Positions 53,689 through 62,746 are shown, counted from the first letter of the stretch. The stretch: 64,000 nucleotides of DNA from Blattabacterium cuenoti (GCF_014252255.1 NZ_CP059213.1:186001-250000); one strand, 5' to 3'. The notes: generated from the letters alone by a model not told the origin. Numbers and translations are program-made.

Positions 53689-54562
53689 AATTCCTTCTTT
53701 TATTATGATTCCTTCTTTTTTATTTATTATAATATTTATATTTTATGTTTTTTTTATAAGTTTTAATTATAAATCTTATTTTTTTCATCCTATAACTATT
53801 TCTTTTTTTATTATAGTAACAATATTATTATATATTTTAGAATCTATTAATAATTTAATTTTTATAGAAAAAATAAAATTTTTTTCAAAAGAAGAAAAAA
53901 TAAAAATTTTAAAAGAAAATGAAGGAAATTATTTTTACAGATTTTATAAATTTATATTTCATGATCATAAAGATATCAATAATGGAGTAAAAAAAATAGA
54001 TCATGGATTTGATGGTATTATAGAATTAGATAATAAATTACCATTGTGGTGGATCCATCTTTTTTATTTAACAATTATTTTTTCCGCGATTTATTTTTTT
54101 TCTTATTTATTAATCGATTTTTCTAATCCTTATAAGGAATATGATATAACTTATAAAAATCAATTGAAAGAAATAGAGATTTTTGAAAAAAAAACACCTC
54201 AAGTAACTATAGAAAATGCTTTTTTTAAAAAAAATTTAATTAATAATGGAAAAATTCTTTTTAATGAAAATTGTGCTACTTGTCATAAGTTAGATGGAAG
54301 TGGAAATATAGGTCCTAATTTAACAGATAATTATTGGATTAATATAAATGAAAAAGATTTATTTAAAAATATTTTTTCTATCATTTGGAATGGAAGTGAT
54401 AATAATCCTACTATGCGTGCTTTTGGAAAATCAGGAGAAATTAAAGGAAATGATATTGAAAAAATATCTAGTTATGTTTATTTTATTAATAAAATATATA
54501 AAAAACCTTCAATATATAAAGCTCCTCAAGGAAAAAAAATAATAGAATGGAGTAAAATATGA
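53678..54562 (+). CDS. ccoP: Cbb3 oxidase diheme-type subunit III with a single heme motif (CcoP)
   Basis: Electron-entry subunit of cbb3 oxidase. It has 294 residues, two N-terminal hydrophobic segments and a third near 130-147, then one cytochrome c domain with CATCH (Cys199, Cys202, His203) and LDGSGNIGPNLTDNYW. The C-terminal Met-ligand region is MRAFGKSGEI. Proteobacterial CcoP has two heme motifs; only one is visible here. The N-terminal conserved DHGFDGI...LPLWWIHLF motif confirms CcoP. Confidence 0.92.
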   Translation: MRSKIPSFIMIPSFLFIIIFIFYVFFISFNYKSYFFHPITISFFIIVTILLYILESINNLIFIEKIKFFSKEEKIKILKENEGNYFYRFYKFIFHDHKDINNGVKKIDHGFDGIIELDNKLPLWWIHLFYLTIIFSAIYFFSYLLIDFSNPYKEYDITYKNQLKEIEIFEKKTPQVTIENAFFKKNLINNGKILFNENCATCHKLDGSGNIGPNLTDNYWININEKDLFKNIFSIIWNGSDNNPTMRAFGKSGEIKGNDIEKISSYVYFINKIYKKPSIYKAPQGKKIIEWSKI

Positions 54563-54616
54563 TATTCTATTATATATATATATTCATTTATATTTTTTTT
54601 ATAAAAAATTTTAATT

Positions 54617-55075
54617 ATGAAAATAAAATTCAATTTTGATACTGGAATTGTGTTATCTTTAGTTATTTTTATAATTTTTATTATTTATATTGCGTTTTTT
54701 TTTCCTTATGCAAAAAGTCAACTTGTATCGGATAGATATTATGAAGAAGAAATAAAATATCAAGATATTATAAATGAAAAAAAAAATGTATTAAAACTTC
54801 CAAAAAATAAAAAAATAAAAATTTCTATTTTATCTTCTGGAATTATAATTCAATTTCCATCTATTAATGAAAATTTTTATGGATTTTTTACTTTATTTAG
54901 ATCATCTTCTAAAGATTTAGATATTACAAAATATTTTAAAATATTAGAAAATTCAGAAAAAACATTATTTATTCCTAAAAAATTTTTAAAAAGAGGATAT
55001 TATAAACTTATAATAAGGTGGAAAACAGATAAAATAAAAAAATATTTTATAGAAAAGGAAATTTATTGGAAATAA
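54617..55075 (+). CDS. ccoH: CcoH/FixH family cbb3 assembly protein
   Basis: Membrane protein that stabilises cbb3 oxidase assembly. It has 152 residues with an N-terminal transmembrane helix (about 8-30) and a periplasmic beta-domain; SDRYYEEEIKYQDIINEKKN is typical of Bacteroidetes FixH-like proteins, and the end (LKRGYYKLIIRWKTD) fits the family. It directly follows ccoP (54 bp); no ccoG lies between them. Confidence 0.85.
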   Translation: MKIKFNFDTGIVLSLVIFIIFIIYIAFFFPYAKSQLVSDRYYEEEIKYQDIINEKKNVLKLPKNKKIKISILSSGIIIQFPSINENFYGFFTLFRSSSKDLDITKYFKILENSEKTLFIPKKFLKRGYYKLIIRWKTDKIKKYFIEKEIYWK

Positions 55076-55163
55076 TAATATTCTTTTTTTAAGAAAACTG
55101 TTTCTTTTTCAGAATTATTATTATTAATTATTAATTAATATTTTAACATATATATATGAAAAA

Positions 55164-57446
55164 ATGAGAAAAAAAATAAGTAATTTTCGTGAAGAATCTT
55201 TAAATTATCATAGTCAATTTCCTTCTGGAAAAATACAAATTACTCCTACCAAAAAATATAGTAGTCAAAGAGATTTATCTCTTGCTTATTCACCAGGTGT
55301 CGCAGAACCTTGTAAAGAAATAGCTCGTTCTTCTCAAGAAGTATATAAATATACATCTAAAGGAAATCTCGTAGCAGTTATTACAAATGGATCAGCAGTA
55401 TTAGGTCTTGGAGATATTGGAGCATTAGCTTCTAAACCTGTAATGGAAGGAAAAGCTCTATTATTTAAAATTTTTTCTGGAATTGATGTTTTTGATATAG
55501 AAATAGATGAGTCTGATCCTGAAAAATTTATAGAAACAGTCAAAGCTATTGCTCCTACTTTTGGAGGAATTAATTTAGAAGACATAAAAGCTCCAGAAGC
55601 TTTTGAAATAGAAAGAAGACTTAAAAAAGAATTAAATATTCCTGTAATGCATGATGATCAACATGGAACAGCTATTATATCAGGAGCTGCATTATTAAAT
55701 GCTATTACTTTTGTTGGAAAAAAAATTAATAAAATTAAAATGGTTGTTAATGGAGCGGGTTCTGCTGCTATTTCATGTACAAGAACTTATAAACAATTAG
55801 GTGTAAATCCTAAAAATATTTTTATGTTTGATAGTAAGGGATTATTACATTCTTCAAGAATTGATTTAAATAATGAAAAAAAAGAGTTCGCTATCAATAC
55901 TTATTATCCAATACAAAAATTGGATGAAGCTATTAAAAATGCAGATGTTTTTATTGGTTTATCTATAGGAGGAATATTAACTCCTAATATGTTAAAAAGT
56001 ATGGCAAAAAATCCTATTGTTTTTGCAATGGCTAATCCTGATCCAGAAATAGATTATAATTTAGCAATTAAAGTACGTCCAGATATTATTATGGCTACTG
56101 GAAGAAGTGATTATCCAAATCAAGTTAATAATGTTTTAGGATTTCCTTATATATTTAGAGGAGCATTAGATGTTAATGCGAGTGTAATTAATGATGAAAT
56201 GAAATTAGCAGCTATATATGCTATAGCTTCTTTAGCAAAAGAACCTGTTCCAGAACAAGTAAATATTGTTTATAATAAAAAAAATATTTCTTTTGGAAAA
56301 GAATATATTATTCCAAAACCTTTTGATAATCGTTTAATTACTCGTGTTGCTCCTGCTGTAGCTAAAGCAGCAATGAATTCGGGAGTAGCAAGAAATCCAA
56401 TTTTAAATTGGGAAATTTATCAAGAAAAATTACTTGATAGAATGGGATATGAAAGTAAAATGCTTAGAATGATTCAAAATAGAGCTCGTACAAATCCTAA
56501 AAAAGTTGTTTTTTGTAACGGAGAGGAATATGATGTATTAAAATCTGTTCAAATACTTCATGAAGAAGGAATAGTTTCATTTCCTGTTCTTTTAGGAAAT
56601 GAAGATCGTATTAAATATTTAATAAATGAAAATAAAATAGATATAGAATTACACATTATAGATCCAGAAAAAGAAAAAAATAGAAAAAAAGTAGAAAATT
56701 TTGCCAAAATTCTTTGGAAAAGAAGAAACCGAAAAGGTTTGACTTTATACGATTCAACAATTCGTATGCGAACTAATGATCATTTTGGAGCTATGATGGT
56801 AGATCAAGGAGAAGCAGATGCAGTTATTACTGGTTATTCAAGAAGTTTTTCATTAAGTTTACGTCCAATGTTAGAAGTAATTGGTAGAGCTAACTTAGTA
56901 CAAAAAACAGCAGGAATGATGATTTTATTAACAAAACGTGGACCTTTATTTTTAGCAGATACAGCTGTTATTCAAGATCCTACCAGTGAAGAATTAGCTA
57001 GAATAGCTTTAATGTCTTCTCATGTAGTTAAAGGATTTGATATTGAACCACATATAGCAATGTTATCTTTTCAAAATTTTTCATCTAATTCAAAAACATC
57101 TTCTAAAGTTTCTCGTACAGTAGATTTTTTACATAAAAAATATCCAGATCTAATAGTAGATGGAGAATTACAACCTGATTTTGCTTTAAATGAATTTTTA
57201 TTGGCTAGTAAATTTCCTTTTTCTAAACTTGTTAAAAAAAGAGCAAATATTTTTATTTTTCCTAATTTAGAATCAGGAAATTTAACTTATAAATTTATTA
57301 GAGGATTGGGTAATGTTCAAACTATTGGGCCTATAATGTTAGGAATGCGAAAACCAGCTCATGTTATGCAAATGCAATCTAGTATAGAAGAAATAGTGAA
57401 TTTAACGACTTTATCTGTTATTGACGCACAAATTAGAAAAAATTAA
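55164..57446 (+). CDS. maeB: NADP-dependent malic enzyme with C-terminal phosphotransacetylase-like domain
   Basis: Oxidative decarboxylation of malate to pyruvate, giving NADPH. It has 760 residues, the large MaeB form. N-terminal malic domain: SPGVAEPCKEIA, GLGDIGALASKPVMEGKA, PVMHDDQHGTAIISGAA; NADP site VNGAGSAAISC and FAMANPDPEI. From ~430 a phosphotransacetylase-like domain (HFGAMMVDQGEADAVITGYS) that is normally regulatory rather than catalytic. It links amino-acid or TCA carbon to pyruvate. The 3' end overlaps murI by 14 bp. Confidence 0.95.
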   Translation: MRKKISNFREESLNYHSQFPSGKIQITPTKKYSSQRDLSLAYSPGVAEPCKEIARSSQEVYKYTSKGNLVAVITNGSAVLGLGDIGALASKPVMEGKALLFKIFSGIDVFDIEIDESDPEKFIETVKAIAPTFGGINLEDIKAPEAFEIERRLKKELNIPVMHDDQHGTAIISGAALLNAITFVGKKINKIKMVVNGAGSAAISCTRTYKQLGVNPKNIFMFDSKGLLHSSRIDLNNEKKEFAINTYYPIQKLDEAIKNADVFIGLSIGGILTPNMLKSMAKNPIVFAMANPDPEIDYNLAIKVRPDIIMATGRSDYPNQVNNVLGFPYIFRGALDVNASVINDEMKLAAIYAIASLAKEPVPEQVNIVYNKKNISFGKEYIIPKPFDNRLITRVAPAVAKAAMNSGVARNPILNWEIYQEKLLDRMGYESKMLRMIQNRARTNPKKVVFCNGEEYDVLKSVQILHEEGIVSFPVLLGNEDRIKYLINENKIDIELHIIDPEKEKNRKKVENFAKILWKRRNRKGLTLYDSTIRMRTNDHFGAMMVDQGEADAVITGYSRSFSLSLRPMLEVIGRANLVQKTAGMMILLTKRGPLFLADTAVIQDPTSEELARIALMSSHVVKGFDIEPHIAMLSFQNFSSNSKTSSKVSRTVDFLHKKYPDLIVDGELQPDFALNEFLLASKFPFSKLVKKRANIFIFPNLESGNLTYKFIRGLGNVQTIGPIMLGMRKPAHVMQMQSSIEEIVNLTTLSVIDAQIRKN

Positions 57447-58242
57447 AAATATGTGTTTTAATAAAAACTTTTTCTCCAAAAATAATTTTAACTTTTTTTT
57501 CAAAAAAAGTAGGAATAAAATTAGATGTATAAAAAATAGGATATTTTTTATTTTTTTTGTTTGTAACACATAATAACTTTTTTTTATATAATTTTTTTTT
57601 TATTTCTTTTACTACTATTTTTTGTATATCAATTAAATGAACTTTTCCATGATAAAAATTATCTATTTCTTTTTTAAGAAATAGATAATGAGTACAAGCT
57701 AATAAAAGAGTGTCTATTGATTGAAAATGATTGAAATAATTTTTAATAATATTTTTTTTTATTTTCAATCCTTTTTCAATCATTGGAGCTAACGAAGATG
57801 TAGATGATTGAATTATATTTAAATGATGATAATATTTTTTAATTTTTTTTATATAAAAATTGGAACGTATGGTAGCAGGTGTAGCGATTATTCCTATTTT
57901 TTTAGAGGAAAAAAAAATTTTATTTTTTATTATAGGATCAATAACGTTAAATATTAATATTTTTTTATAAAATTTTTTTTCAATAACATCTAATGCATTA
58001 GATGTTATTGAATTACATGCAATAACTATTGCTTTACATTTTTTTTTATAAAGAAAAGAAATGATTTTTATAGAATTTTCTATAATAAATTTTTGAGATT
58101 TTTCTCCATAAGGCATATTAATTGTATCTCCAAAATAAATAAAATTTTCATTAGGCATTTGCATTTTTATTTCTTTAGCTATAAGAAGTCCTCCAATTCC
58201 AGAATCTAATATTCCTATTGGAGATAATGAATTTATTTTCAT
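57433..58242 (-). CDS. murI: Glutamate racemase
   Basis: Makes D-glutamate for peptidoglycan. Start chosen at ATG 58242 (MKINSLSPIGILDSGIGG); ATG 58263 would add seven residues and overlap the upstream gene. It has 269 residues. Catalytic features: DSGIGG (Asp13, Ser14), YFGDTINMPYG, first Cys76 in IACNS, second Cys183 in LLACTHY. Both Cys motifs are followed directly by long hairpin-forming DNA (57979-58012 and 57658-57689), without frame damage. Confidence 0.94.
   Translation of the reverse strand: MKINSLSPIGILDSGIGGLLIAKEIKMQMPNENFIYFGDTINMPYGEKSQKFIIENSIKIISFLYKKKCKAIVIACNSITSNALDVIEKKFYKKILIFNVIDPIIKNKIFFSSKKIGIIATPATIRSNFYIKKIKKYYHHLNIIQSSTSSLAPMIEKGLKIKKNIIKNYFNHFQSIDTLLLACTHYLFLKKEIDNFYHGKVHLIDIQKIVVKEIKKKLYKKKLLCVTNKKNKKYPIFYTSNFIPTFFEKKVKIIFGEKVFIKTHIFNFF
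57658..57689. repeat. 14-bp perfect inverted repeat with 4-nt loop inside murI
   Basis: Arm ATTATCTATTTCTT (57658-57671), loop TTTT, exact complement (57676-57689). It encodes the segment right after the second catalytic motif, HYLFLKKEIDN. One of three unusually long hairpins within 770 bp. Confidence 0.93.
57979..58012. repeat. 34-bp perfect palindrome inside murI
   Basis: Arm TTCAATAACATCTAATG (57979-57995) and its exact complement (57996-58012), no spacer: 17 pairs. It encodes SITSNALDVIE immediately after the first catalytic Cys of glutamate racemase. Confidence 0.95.
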
Positions 58243-58252
58243 ATATTTAAAT

Positions 58253-58690
58253 TCAATGATCAATATTGAAAATAATATTGAAAGGTAAACGACTTATAAT
58301 AGTCAATATAGATAAAAAAAATAAAAATAAAACTGTATTAGTAATTTTTTCTTTTTTATAAAATTCTTTATAAAAAAAAATGAAGATAGAACATCCAATA
58401 ATCATCATTATTGGATGTTCTATAAATTTTAAACGCATTTTTTTTTGTTTTAAAATTTTTATAATACCAATTTCATTTTTATAAAAAAAATAATAATTCA
58501 TAATTATTAAAAATAAACCAATAAAAAATTGAAAAAATAAAAAAATTACTGTTCCATTCAATATAATTTTAATTAAATTTTTATTTATTTTTTTATAAAA
58601 TATATTACATAGAATACATATTATTTCCATAATGAAAAAAAAAATAATTAAAAAAGCTATATAATAATGAAATATTAAAAAATTTTTCAC
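58253..58690 (-). CDS. Conserved small four-helix membrane protein of Flavobacteria (often labelled cytochrome b-like)
   Basis: It has 145 residues and four hydrophobic helices (about 7-30, 43-66, 95-107, 117-135). The conserved block FIEHPIMMIIG and the ending SRLPFN recall a flavobacterial membrane family whose members read EHPLTMI and RIPW at these places and are often auto-labelled cytochrome B. No function is established; His in EHP could ligate heme, but that is inference. It lies between rpsT and murI on the same strand. Two hairpins are in its coding sequence, one with 17 perfect pairs. Confidence 0.7.
   Translation of the reverse strand: MKNFLIFHYYIAFLIIFFFIMEIICILCNIFYKKINKNLIKIILNGTVIFLFFQFFIGLFLIIMNYYFFYKNEIGIIKILKQKKMRLKFIEHPIMMIIGCSIFIFFYKEFYKKEKITNTVLFLFFLSILTIISRLPFNIIFNIDH
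58352..58377. repeat. 11-bp inverted repeat with 4-nt loop
   Basis: Arm TTTTTTATAAA (58352-58362), loop ATTC, exact complement (58367-58377). It is entirely A/T in the arms, so by itself unremarkable, but adjacent to the 17-bp hairpin at 58386. Confidence 0.85.
58386..58423. repeat. 17-bp perfect inverted repeat with 4-nt loop
   Basis: Arm ATAGAACATCCAATAAT (58386-58402), loop CATC, exact complement (58407-58423). It encodes IEHPIMMIIGCSI of the small membrane protein, covering its most conserved motif. Confidence 0.95.
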
Positions 58691-58700
58691 ATATAAAAAA

Positions 58701-58940
58701 TTATTTTATAATTAATTTTTTATTTAATTGTATTTTTAATCTAGATGCTTTATTTGCATGTATAATATTTTTTTTAGATAATTTATCTATCATAGAAATT
58801 ACAATAGGATATTGTTCTTTTTTTCCACTTTTTAACAATTTTTTTATAGCTGTTTTTGTACTTTTATGTACGTATTTATTACGTAAACGTCTATTATTAT
58901 TTTTTCTAATTCTTTTTAAAGAAGATAAATGATTTGCCAT
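58701..58940 (-). CDS. rpsT: Small ribosomal subunit protein bS20
   Basis: Binds 16S rRNA. It has 79 residues, basic, beginning MANHLSSLKRIRKNNNRRLRNK, with TAIKKLLKSGKK and NIIHANKASRLKIQLNKKL as in the family. It lies 21 nt after tRNA-Glu on the same strand, possibly transcribed with it. Confidence 0.96.
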   Translation of the reverse strand: MANHLSSLKRIRKNNNRRLRNKYVHKSTKTAIKKLLKSGKKEQYPIVISMIDKLSKKNIIHANKASRLKIQLNKKLIIK

Positions 58941-58961
58941 AACTAAATTACTAAATTATAG

Positions 58962-59033
58962 TAGCCCATAGGGGAATCGAACCCCTCTTTCCAGGATGAA
59001 AACCTGATGTCCTAACCAATAGACGAATGGGCC
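58962..59033 (-). tRNA. tRNA-Glu (UUC)
   Basis: A 72-nt cloverleaf on the minus strand. Acceptor GGCCCAT pairs with ATGGGCT (first pair G-U, usual for flavobacterial tRNA-Glu), discriminator A; anticodon loop TTTTCAT gives UUC; T-loop GGTTCGATTCC. CCA is not encoded. Confidence 0.97.
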
Positions 59034-59194
59034 TTTAATAAAAAATTAAGAATACAAATTAAATTTTTTTTGTATTTAATACAAGTTGATTAACTTATTG
59101 AAGTGATTTTTAATTTTTTATTATTATTTTATTTATTTTTCATTAAAATATTAAAATAAAATAAACTTTTTTATATTTTATGAAAAAAAATTTT

Positions 59195-60448
59195 TTATTC
59201 TTCATAAGAATTAATAAAAAATCCTAAAGATTTTAAATCTTTCCAAAAATCAGGATATGATTTTTCTACAACATTTGGTTTTTCTATTTTTAGAAAAGAA
59301 GTACATAAACCAAGTGGAGAAAAAGACATTGCCATTCTATGATCTTGATAAGTTTTTATTTTTATAAATGAACTAATTTTTTTTCTACAAAAATTTATTA
59401 TTTCTAAATAATTATCTGTAATTTTTATTATAATACCAAATTTTATTAATTCTTCTTTTAATGCTAATAATCTATCTGTTTCTTTAATTTTTAATGTTTC
59501 TAATCCTTTTAAATTACATTTTATTCCAAGTGCAGCACAAGTAACAACAATAGTCTGTGCAAGATCTGGAGTTTTATTTAAATTTAAATGAATAAATTTT
59601 GGTAAAAAAAAATTACATTTTTTCTTTAACGTAATTGTATTTTTATCAAAAAAAGTAGAAATACCAAAATTTTTATCATATATAGAAGCAATTTCTCTAT
59701 CTCCTTGTAAACTTTGATTATTATATGAGGATAAAGTAACATGACTATTATTTGCAATAGCCGCCATAGAATAGTAATAAGAAGCAGAACTCCAATCTGA
59801 TTCTATATAAAAATATTTTTTTCCTTTATTTTTTTTTGGATAAATATGAATCATTTTTTTTTCCCAAAAAATTTGTACTCCTGCTAAAGATAGTAAATTA
59901 AAAGTCATTTTTATATATGGAATAGATGTAATATTTCCTTTTAAAAAAATTTTTAGACCCATTTTAAATTGACTAGCTATTAACATTAAAGAACTAATAT
60001 ATTGACTACTAATTTTTGCATCTATATCTATTTCACCTCCTAAAATTTTTTTTCCTAAAATTTTTATTGGTGGATATCCACTTTTTTCCAAATAAAAAAT
60101 TTTAGATCCTAATTTTTTAAGAGCTTCTACAAGTACATAAATAGGTCTTTCTTTCATTCTATCTGATCCCGTTAATACAACTTCTTTTCCTTCTTGTATA
60201 GAAAAATAAGAAGTTAAAAAACGCATAGCAGTTCCAGCATGATGAATATCTAATATATTAGAAGTACTGTTTAAACTTTTTTTTAATACTTTTGTATCTT
60301 CACAATTTGAAATATTTTCAATATAAATATCATCTTTATAAATTGCTTTTAAAATTAAAAGACGATTAGATATACTTTTAGATCCTGTAATAGATATAGA
60401 TCCTGATAAACAATTTTTTTCTTTATAAATATTAATATAAGAAGACAT
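59195..60448 (-). CDS. aroA: EPSP synthase
   Basis: Joins shikimate 3-phosphate and PEP; sixth step to chorismate, fed by aroK. It has 417 residues: ITGSKSISNRLLILKAI, HAGTAMRFLTSYF, LTGSDRMKERPI, ISSQYISSLMLIA, DWSSASYYYSMAA and YQDHRMAMSFSPLG. It is complete. A GC-richer 12-bp palindrome (GTGGATATCCAC, near 60070) lies in the coding sequence. It is 3 nt after the MazG-like gene. Confidence 0.96.
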   Translation of the reverse strand: MSSYINIYKEKNCLSGSISITGSKSISNRLLILKAIYKDDIYIENISNCEDTKVLKKSLNSTSNILDIHHAGTAMRFLTSYFSIQEGKEVVLTGSDRMKERPIYVLVEALKKLGSKIFYLEKSGYPPIKILGKKILGGEIDIDAKISSQYISSLMLIASQFKMGLKIFLKGNITSIPYIKMTFNLLSLAGVQIFWEKKMIHIYPKKNKGKKYFYIESDWSSASYYYSMAAIANNSHVTLSSYNNQSLQGDREIASIYDKNFGISTFFDKNTITLKKKCNFFLPKFIHLNLNKTPDLAQTIVVTCAALGIKCNLKGLETLKIKETDRLLALKEELIKFGIIIKITDNYLEIINFCRKKISSFIKIKTYQDHRMAMSFSPLGLCTSFLKIEKPNVVEKSYPDFWKDLKSLGFFINSYEE

Positions 60449-60451
60449 ATT

Positions 60452-60781
60452 TTATTTTAATTTTTCATTTTCATGGTGTCTTGTATGATCCCTTATTTCT
60501 TTTTTTTTTAATTTTTTATGAAACGATTCTTCTAAATTGATTCCAGTTTGATTAGCTAAACAAATTATTATAAATAAAACATCTGATAATTCTTCTCCAA
60601 GATTTTCTTCTTTTTTACAATTTTTTTTTTTTGATTGTTCTCCATAATTTCTAGCAATAATTCTAGAAACTTCACCTACTTCTTCTGACAAAAGAATAGT
60701 ATTAGTTAATATATCAAAATAACGCACTCCATGATTTAAAATCCAATTATGAACTAATTTCTGTATATTTTTAATTTTCAA
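60452..60781 (-). CDS. MazG-like nucleotide pyrophosphohydrolase
   Basis: Probable house-cleaning enzyme hydrolysing nucleoside triphosphates to monophosphates. It has 109 residues with the all-alpha NTP-PPase metal motif EEVGEVSRIIARNYGE and GEELSDVLFIIICLANQTGI (the ExxE...ExxD pattern). The family is common next to aroA in Flavobacteria. The exact substrate is not known. Confidence 0.88.
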   Translation of the reverse strand: MKIKNIQKLVHNWILNHGVRYFDILTNTILLSEEVGEVSRIIARNYGEQSKKKNCKKEENLGEELSDVLFIIICLANQTGINLEESFHKKLKKKEIRDHTRHHENEKLK

Positions 60782-60792
60782 TTTTTATAATA

Positions 60793-61758
60793 TTAATTTT
60801 TCTTTTTTTTTAATAAAAATTTTACATGATTAATAATAGCATTACGGTCAATATTATATTTTTTCAAAAGTTCCATAGGTTTACCACTTTCTCCAAAAAC
60901 ATCATTAACAGCTACTAAACTTTGAGGAAAATAACATTTTTTAGTAGTTAATATTCTTGCAATACTTTCTCCTAATCCTCCCCAATAATTATGTTCTTCT
61001 GCAGTTACAATACATTTTGTTTTATTTACAGATTTTAAAATAGATTCTTCATCCAATGGTTTTATTGTATGAATATTAATAATTTCACATTCTATTCCTT
61101 CTTTTACATATAAAATTTTAGATGCTTCTAAAGCTTCCCATACTAAATGACCAGTACAAACAATAGTAATATCTTTTCCTTCTGTTAAAAAAACAGCTTT
61201 TCCAATTTTAAATATTTGATTATAATCTGTAAAATTAGCTACGGCAGGACGACCAAAACGTAAATATACTGGTCCAAAATAATGAGCTATAGCTATGGTA
61301 GCAGCATAAGTTTGATTATAATCACATGTATTAATAACAGTCATTCCAGGTAACATTTTCATCATTCCAATATCTTCTAAACTTTGATGTGTTGCACCAT
61401 CTTCTCCTAAAGTTAGTCCAGAATGAGAAGCACATATTTTTACATTTTTATAAGAATAAGCAATAGATTGACGAATTTGATCATAAACACGAGATGTCGA
61501 AAAATTAGCGAATGTTCCTGTAAATGGTATGTATTTACCAATAGTAAGTCCAGCTGCTATTCCAATCATATTAGCTTCTGCTATTCCTATTTGAAAAAAT
61601 CTTTCTGGAAATTCTTTAGAAAATTGATTCATAAATAAAGAACTAGTTAAATCGGAACATAATGCTACAACTTTATTATTTTTTCTTCCTAAATGAGTTA
61701 AAGCTTTACCAAAACCAGCTCTAGTTTCTTTTAAACCTTGATTTTTATATTGTTTCAT
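60793..61758 (-). CDS. tktB: Transketolase, C-terminal subunit
   Basis: Pyrimidine-binding and C-terminal half of a split transketolase, non-oxidative pentose phosphate pathway. It has 321 residues: ALCSDLTSS, FFQIGIAEANMIGIAAGLTI, HSGLTLGEDGATHQSLEDI, VYLRFGRP and the C-domain EIINIHTIKPLDEESI. It follows its partner by 23 nt. Together the two make one full transketolase. Confidence 0.94.
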   Translation of the reverse strand: MKQYKNQGLKETRAGFGKALTHLGRKNNKVVALCSDLTSSLFMNQFSKEFPERFFQIGIAEANMIGIAAGLTIGKYIPFTGTFANFSTSRVYDQIRQSIAYSYKNVKICASHSGLTLGEDGATHQSLEDIGMMKMLPGMTVINTCDYNQTYAATIAIAHYFGPVYLRFGRPAVANFTDYNQIFKIGKAVFLTEGKDITIVCTGHLVWEALEASKILYVKEGIECEIINIHTIKPLDEESILKSVNKTKCIVTAEEHNYWGGLGESIARILTTKKCYFPQSLVAVNDVFGESGKPMELLKKYNIDRNAIINHVKFLLKKKKN

Positions 61759-61781
61759 ATTATTTTATTGTATTCTACATA

Positions 61782-62648
61782 TTATTGAGTATTTATTGGA
61801 TAATCTTTTAAAGAAGTTTCTTTAATTTGATATAAAGCTTTTTTTAATTCTTCTTGATTAGGATATTTTCCATGCCATGCATTATTTCCTATCATAAAAT
61901 CCACTCCATATCCCATTTGTGTGTATAGAATAATTAAAATTGGTTTTCCTTTTCCAGTTTCATTTTTGGCTTTTTTTAAAATAGAAATAACTTTTTCAAT
62001 ATTATTTCCTTCTAATTCTTCTAAAACTTTCCAATCAAAGGATTCAAATTTTTTTTTTAAATTACCAAGTGGTAATACTTCATCTGTAGTTCCATCTATT
62101 TGTTGTCCATTATAATCAACTGTTGCTATATAATTATCAATATTTTTTGATCCTGCATATAATACAGATTCCCAAATTTGTCCTTCATTCAATTCTCCAT
62201 CTCCATGTAAACTATAAACAATACGATGAAATTCTTTATTTAATTTTTTTGATAAAGCTGCACCAATAGCAACAGACATTCCTTGTCCTAAGGAACCAGA
62301 TGAAATACGTATTCCAGGTAATTTTCTATGCACAGAAGGATGTCCTTGTAAACGTGAATTTAATTTTCTAAAAGTAGATAATTCTTGAATTGGAAAAAAC
62401 CCTAAACGTGCTAATATACTATAATAAACAGGAGAAATGTGTCCATTAGATAGAAAAAAAAGATCTTCATTTTTTCCATCCATGGTAAATTTTTTTGGAT
62501 CAAAATGCATAATATTTTTATAAAGAGCTACAAAATATTCCACACATCCTAAAGATCCACCTGGATGTCCAGATTGTGCATCATTTATCATTCGTAAAAT
62601 ATCTCTTCTTACTTGAGAACATAAATTTTTTAAATAAGGTACATTCAT
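61782..62648 (-). CDS. tktA: Transketolase, N-terminal subunit
   Basis: ThDP-diphosphate-binding half of a split transketolase. It has 288 residues: GHPGGSLGCVEYFVALY, FFLSNGHISPVYYSIL, GSLGQGMSVAIGAALS, and the ThDP motif GDGELNEGQIWESVLYAG ending with VDYNGQQIDG. It is the first gene of a possible operon running tktA-tktB-mazG-aroA. Confidence 0.95.
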   Translation of the reverse strand: MNVPYLKNLCSQVRRDILRMINDAQSGHPGGSLGCVEYFVALYKNIMHFDPKKFTMDGKNEDLFFLSNGHISPVYYSILARLGFFPIQELSTFRKLNSRLQGHPSVHRKLPGIRISSGSLGQGMSVAIGAALSKKLNKEFHRIVYSLHGDGELNEGQIWESVLYAGSKNIDNYIATVDYNGQQIDGTTDEVLPLGNLKKKFESFDWKVLEELEGNNIEKVISILKKAKNETGKGKPILIILYTQMGYGVDFMIGNNAWHGKYPNQEELKKALYQIKETSLKDYPINTQ

Positions 62649-62746
62649 TTTTATTTCTATTTTTTTTTGAAAATAAAATTTTTTTGATATATTATTTTTT
62701 ATTCATACTTACTACTTACAAAAATAACAATTAATTAAATTATGTT

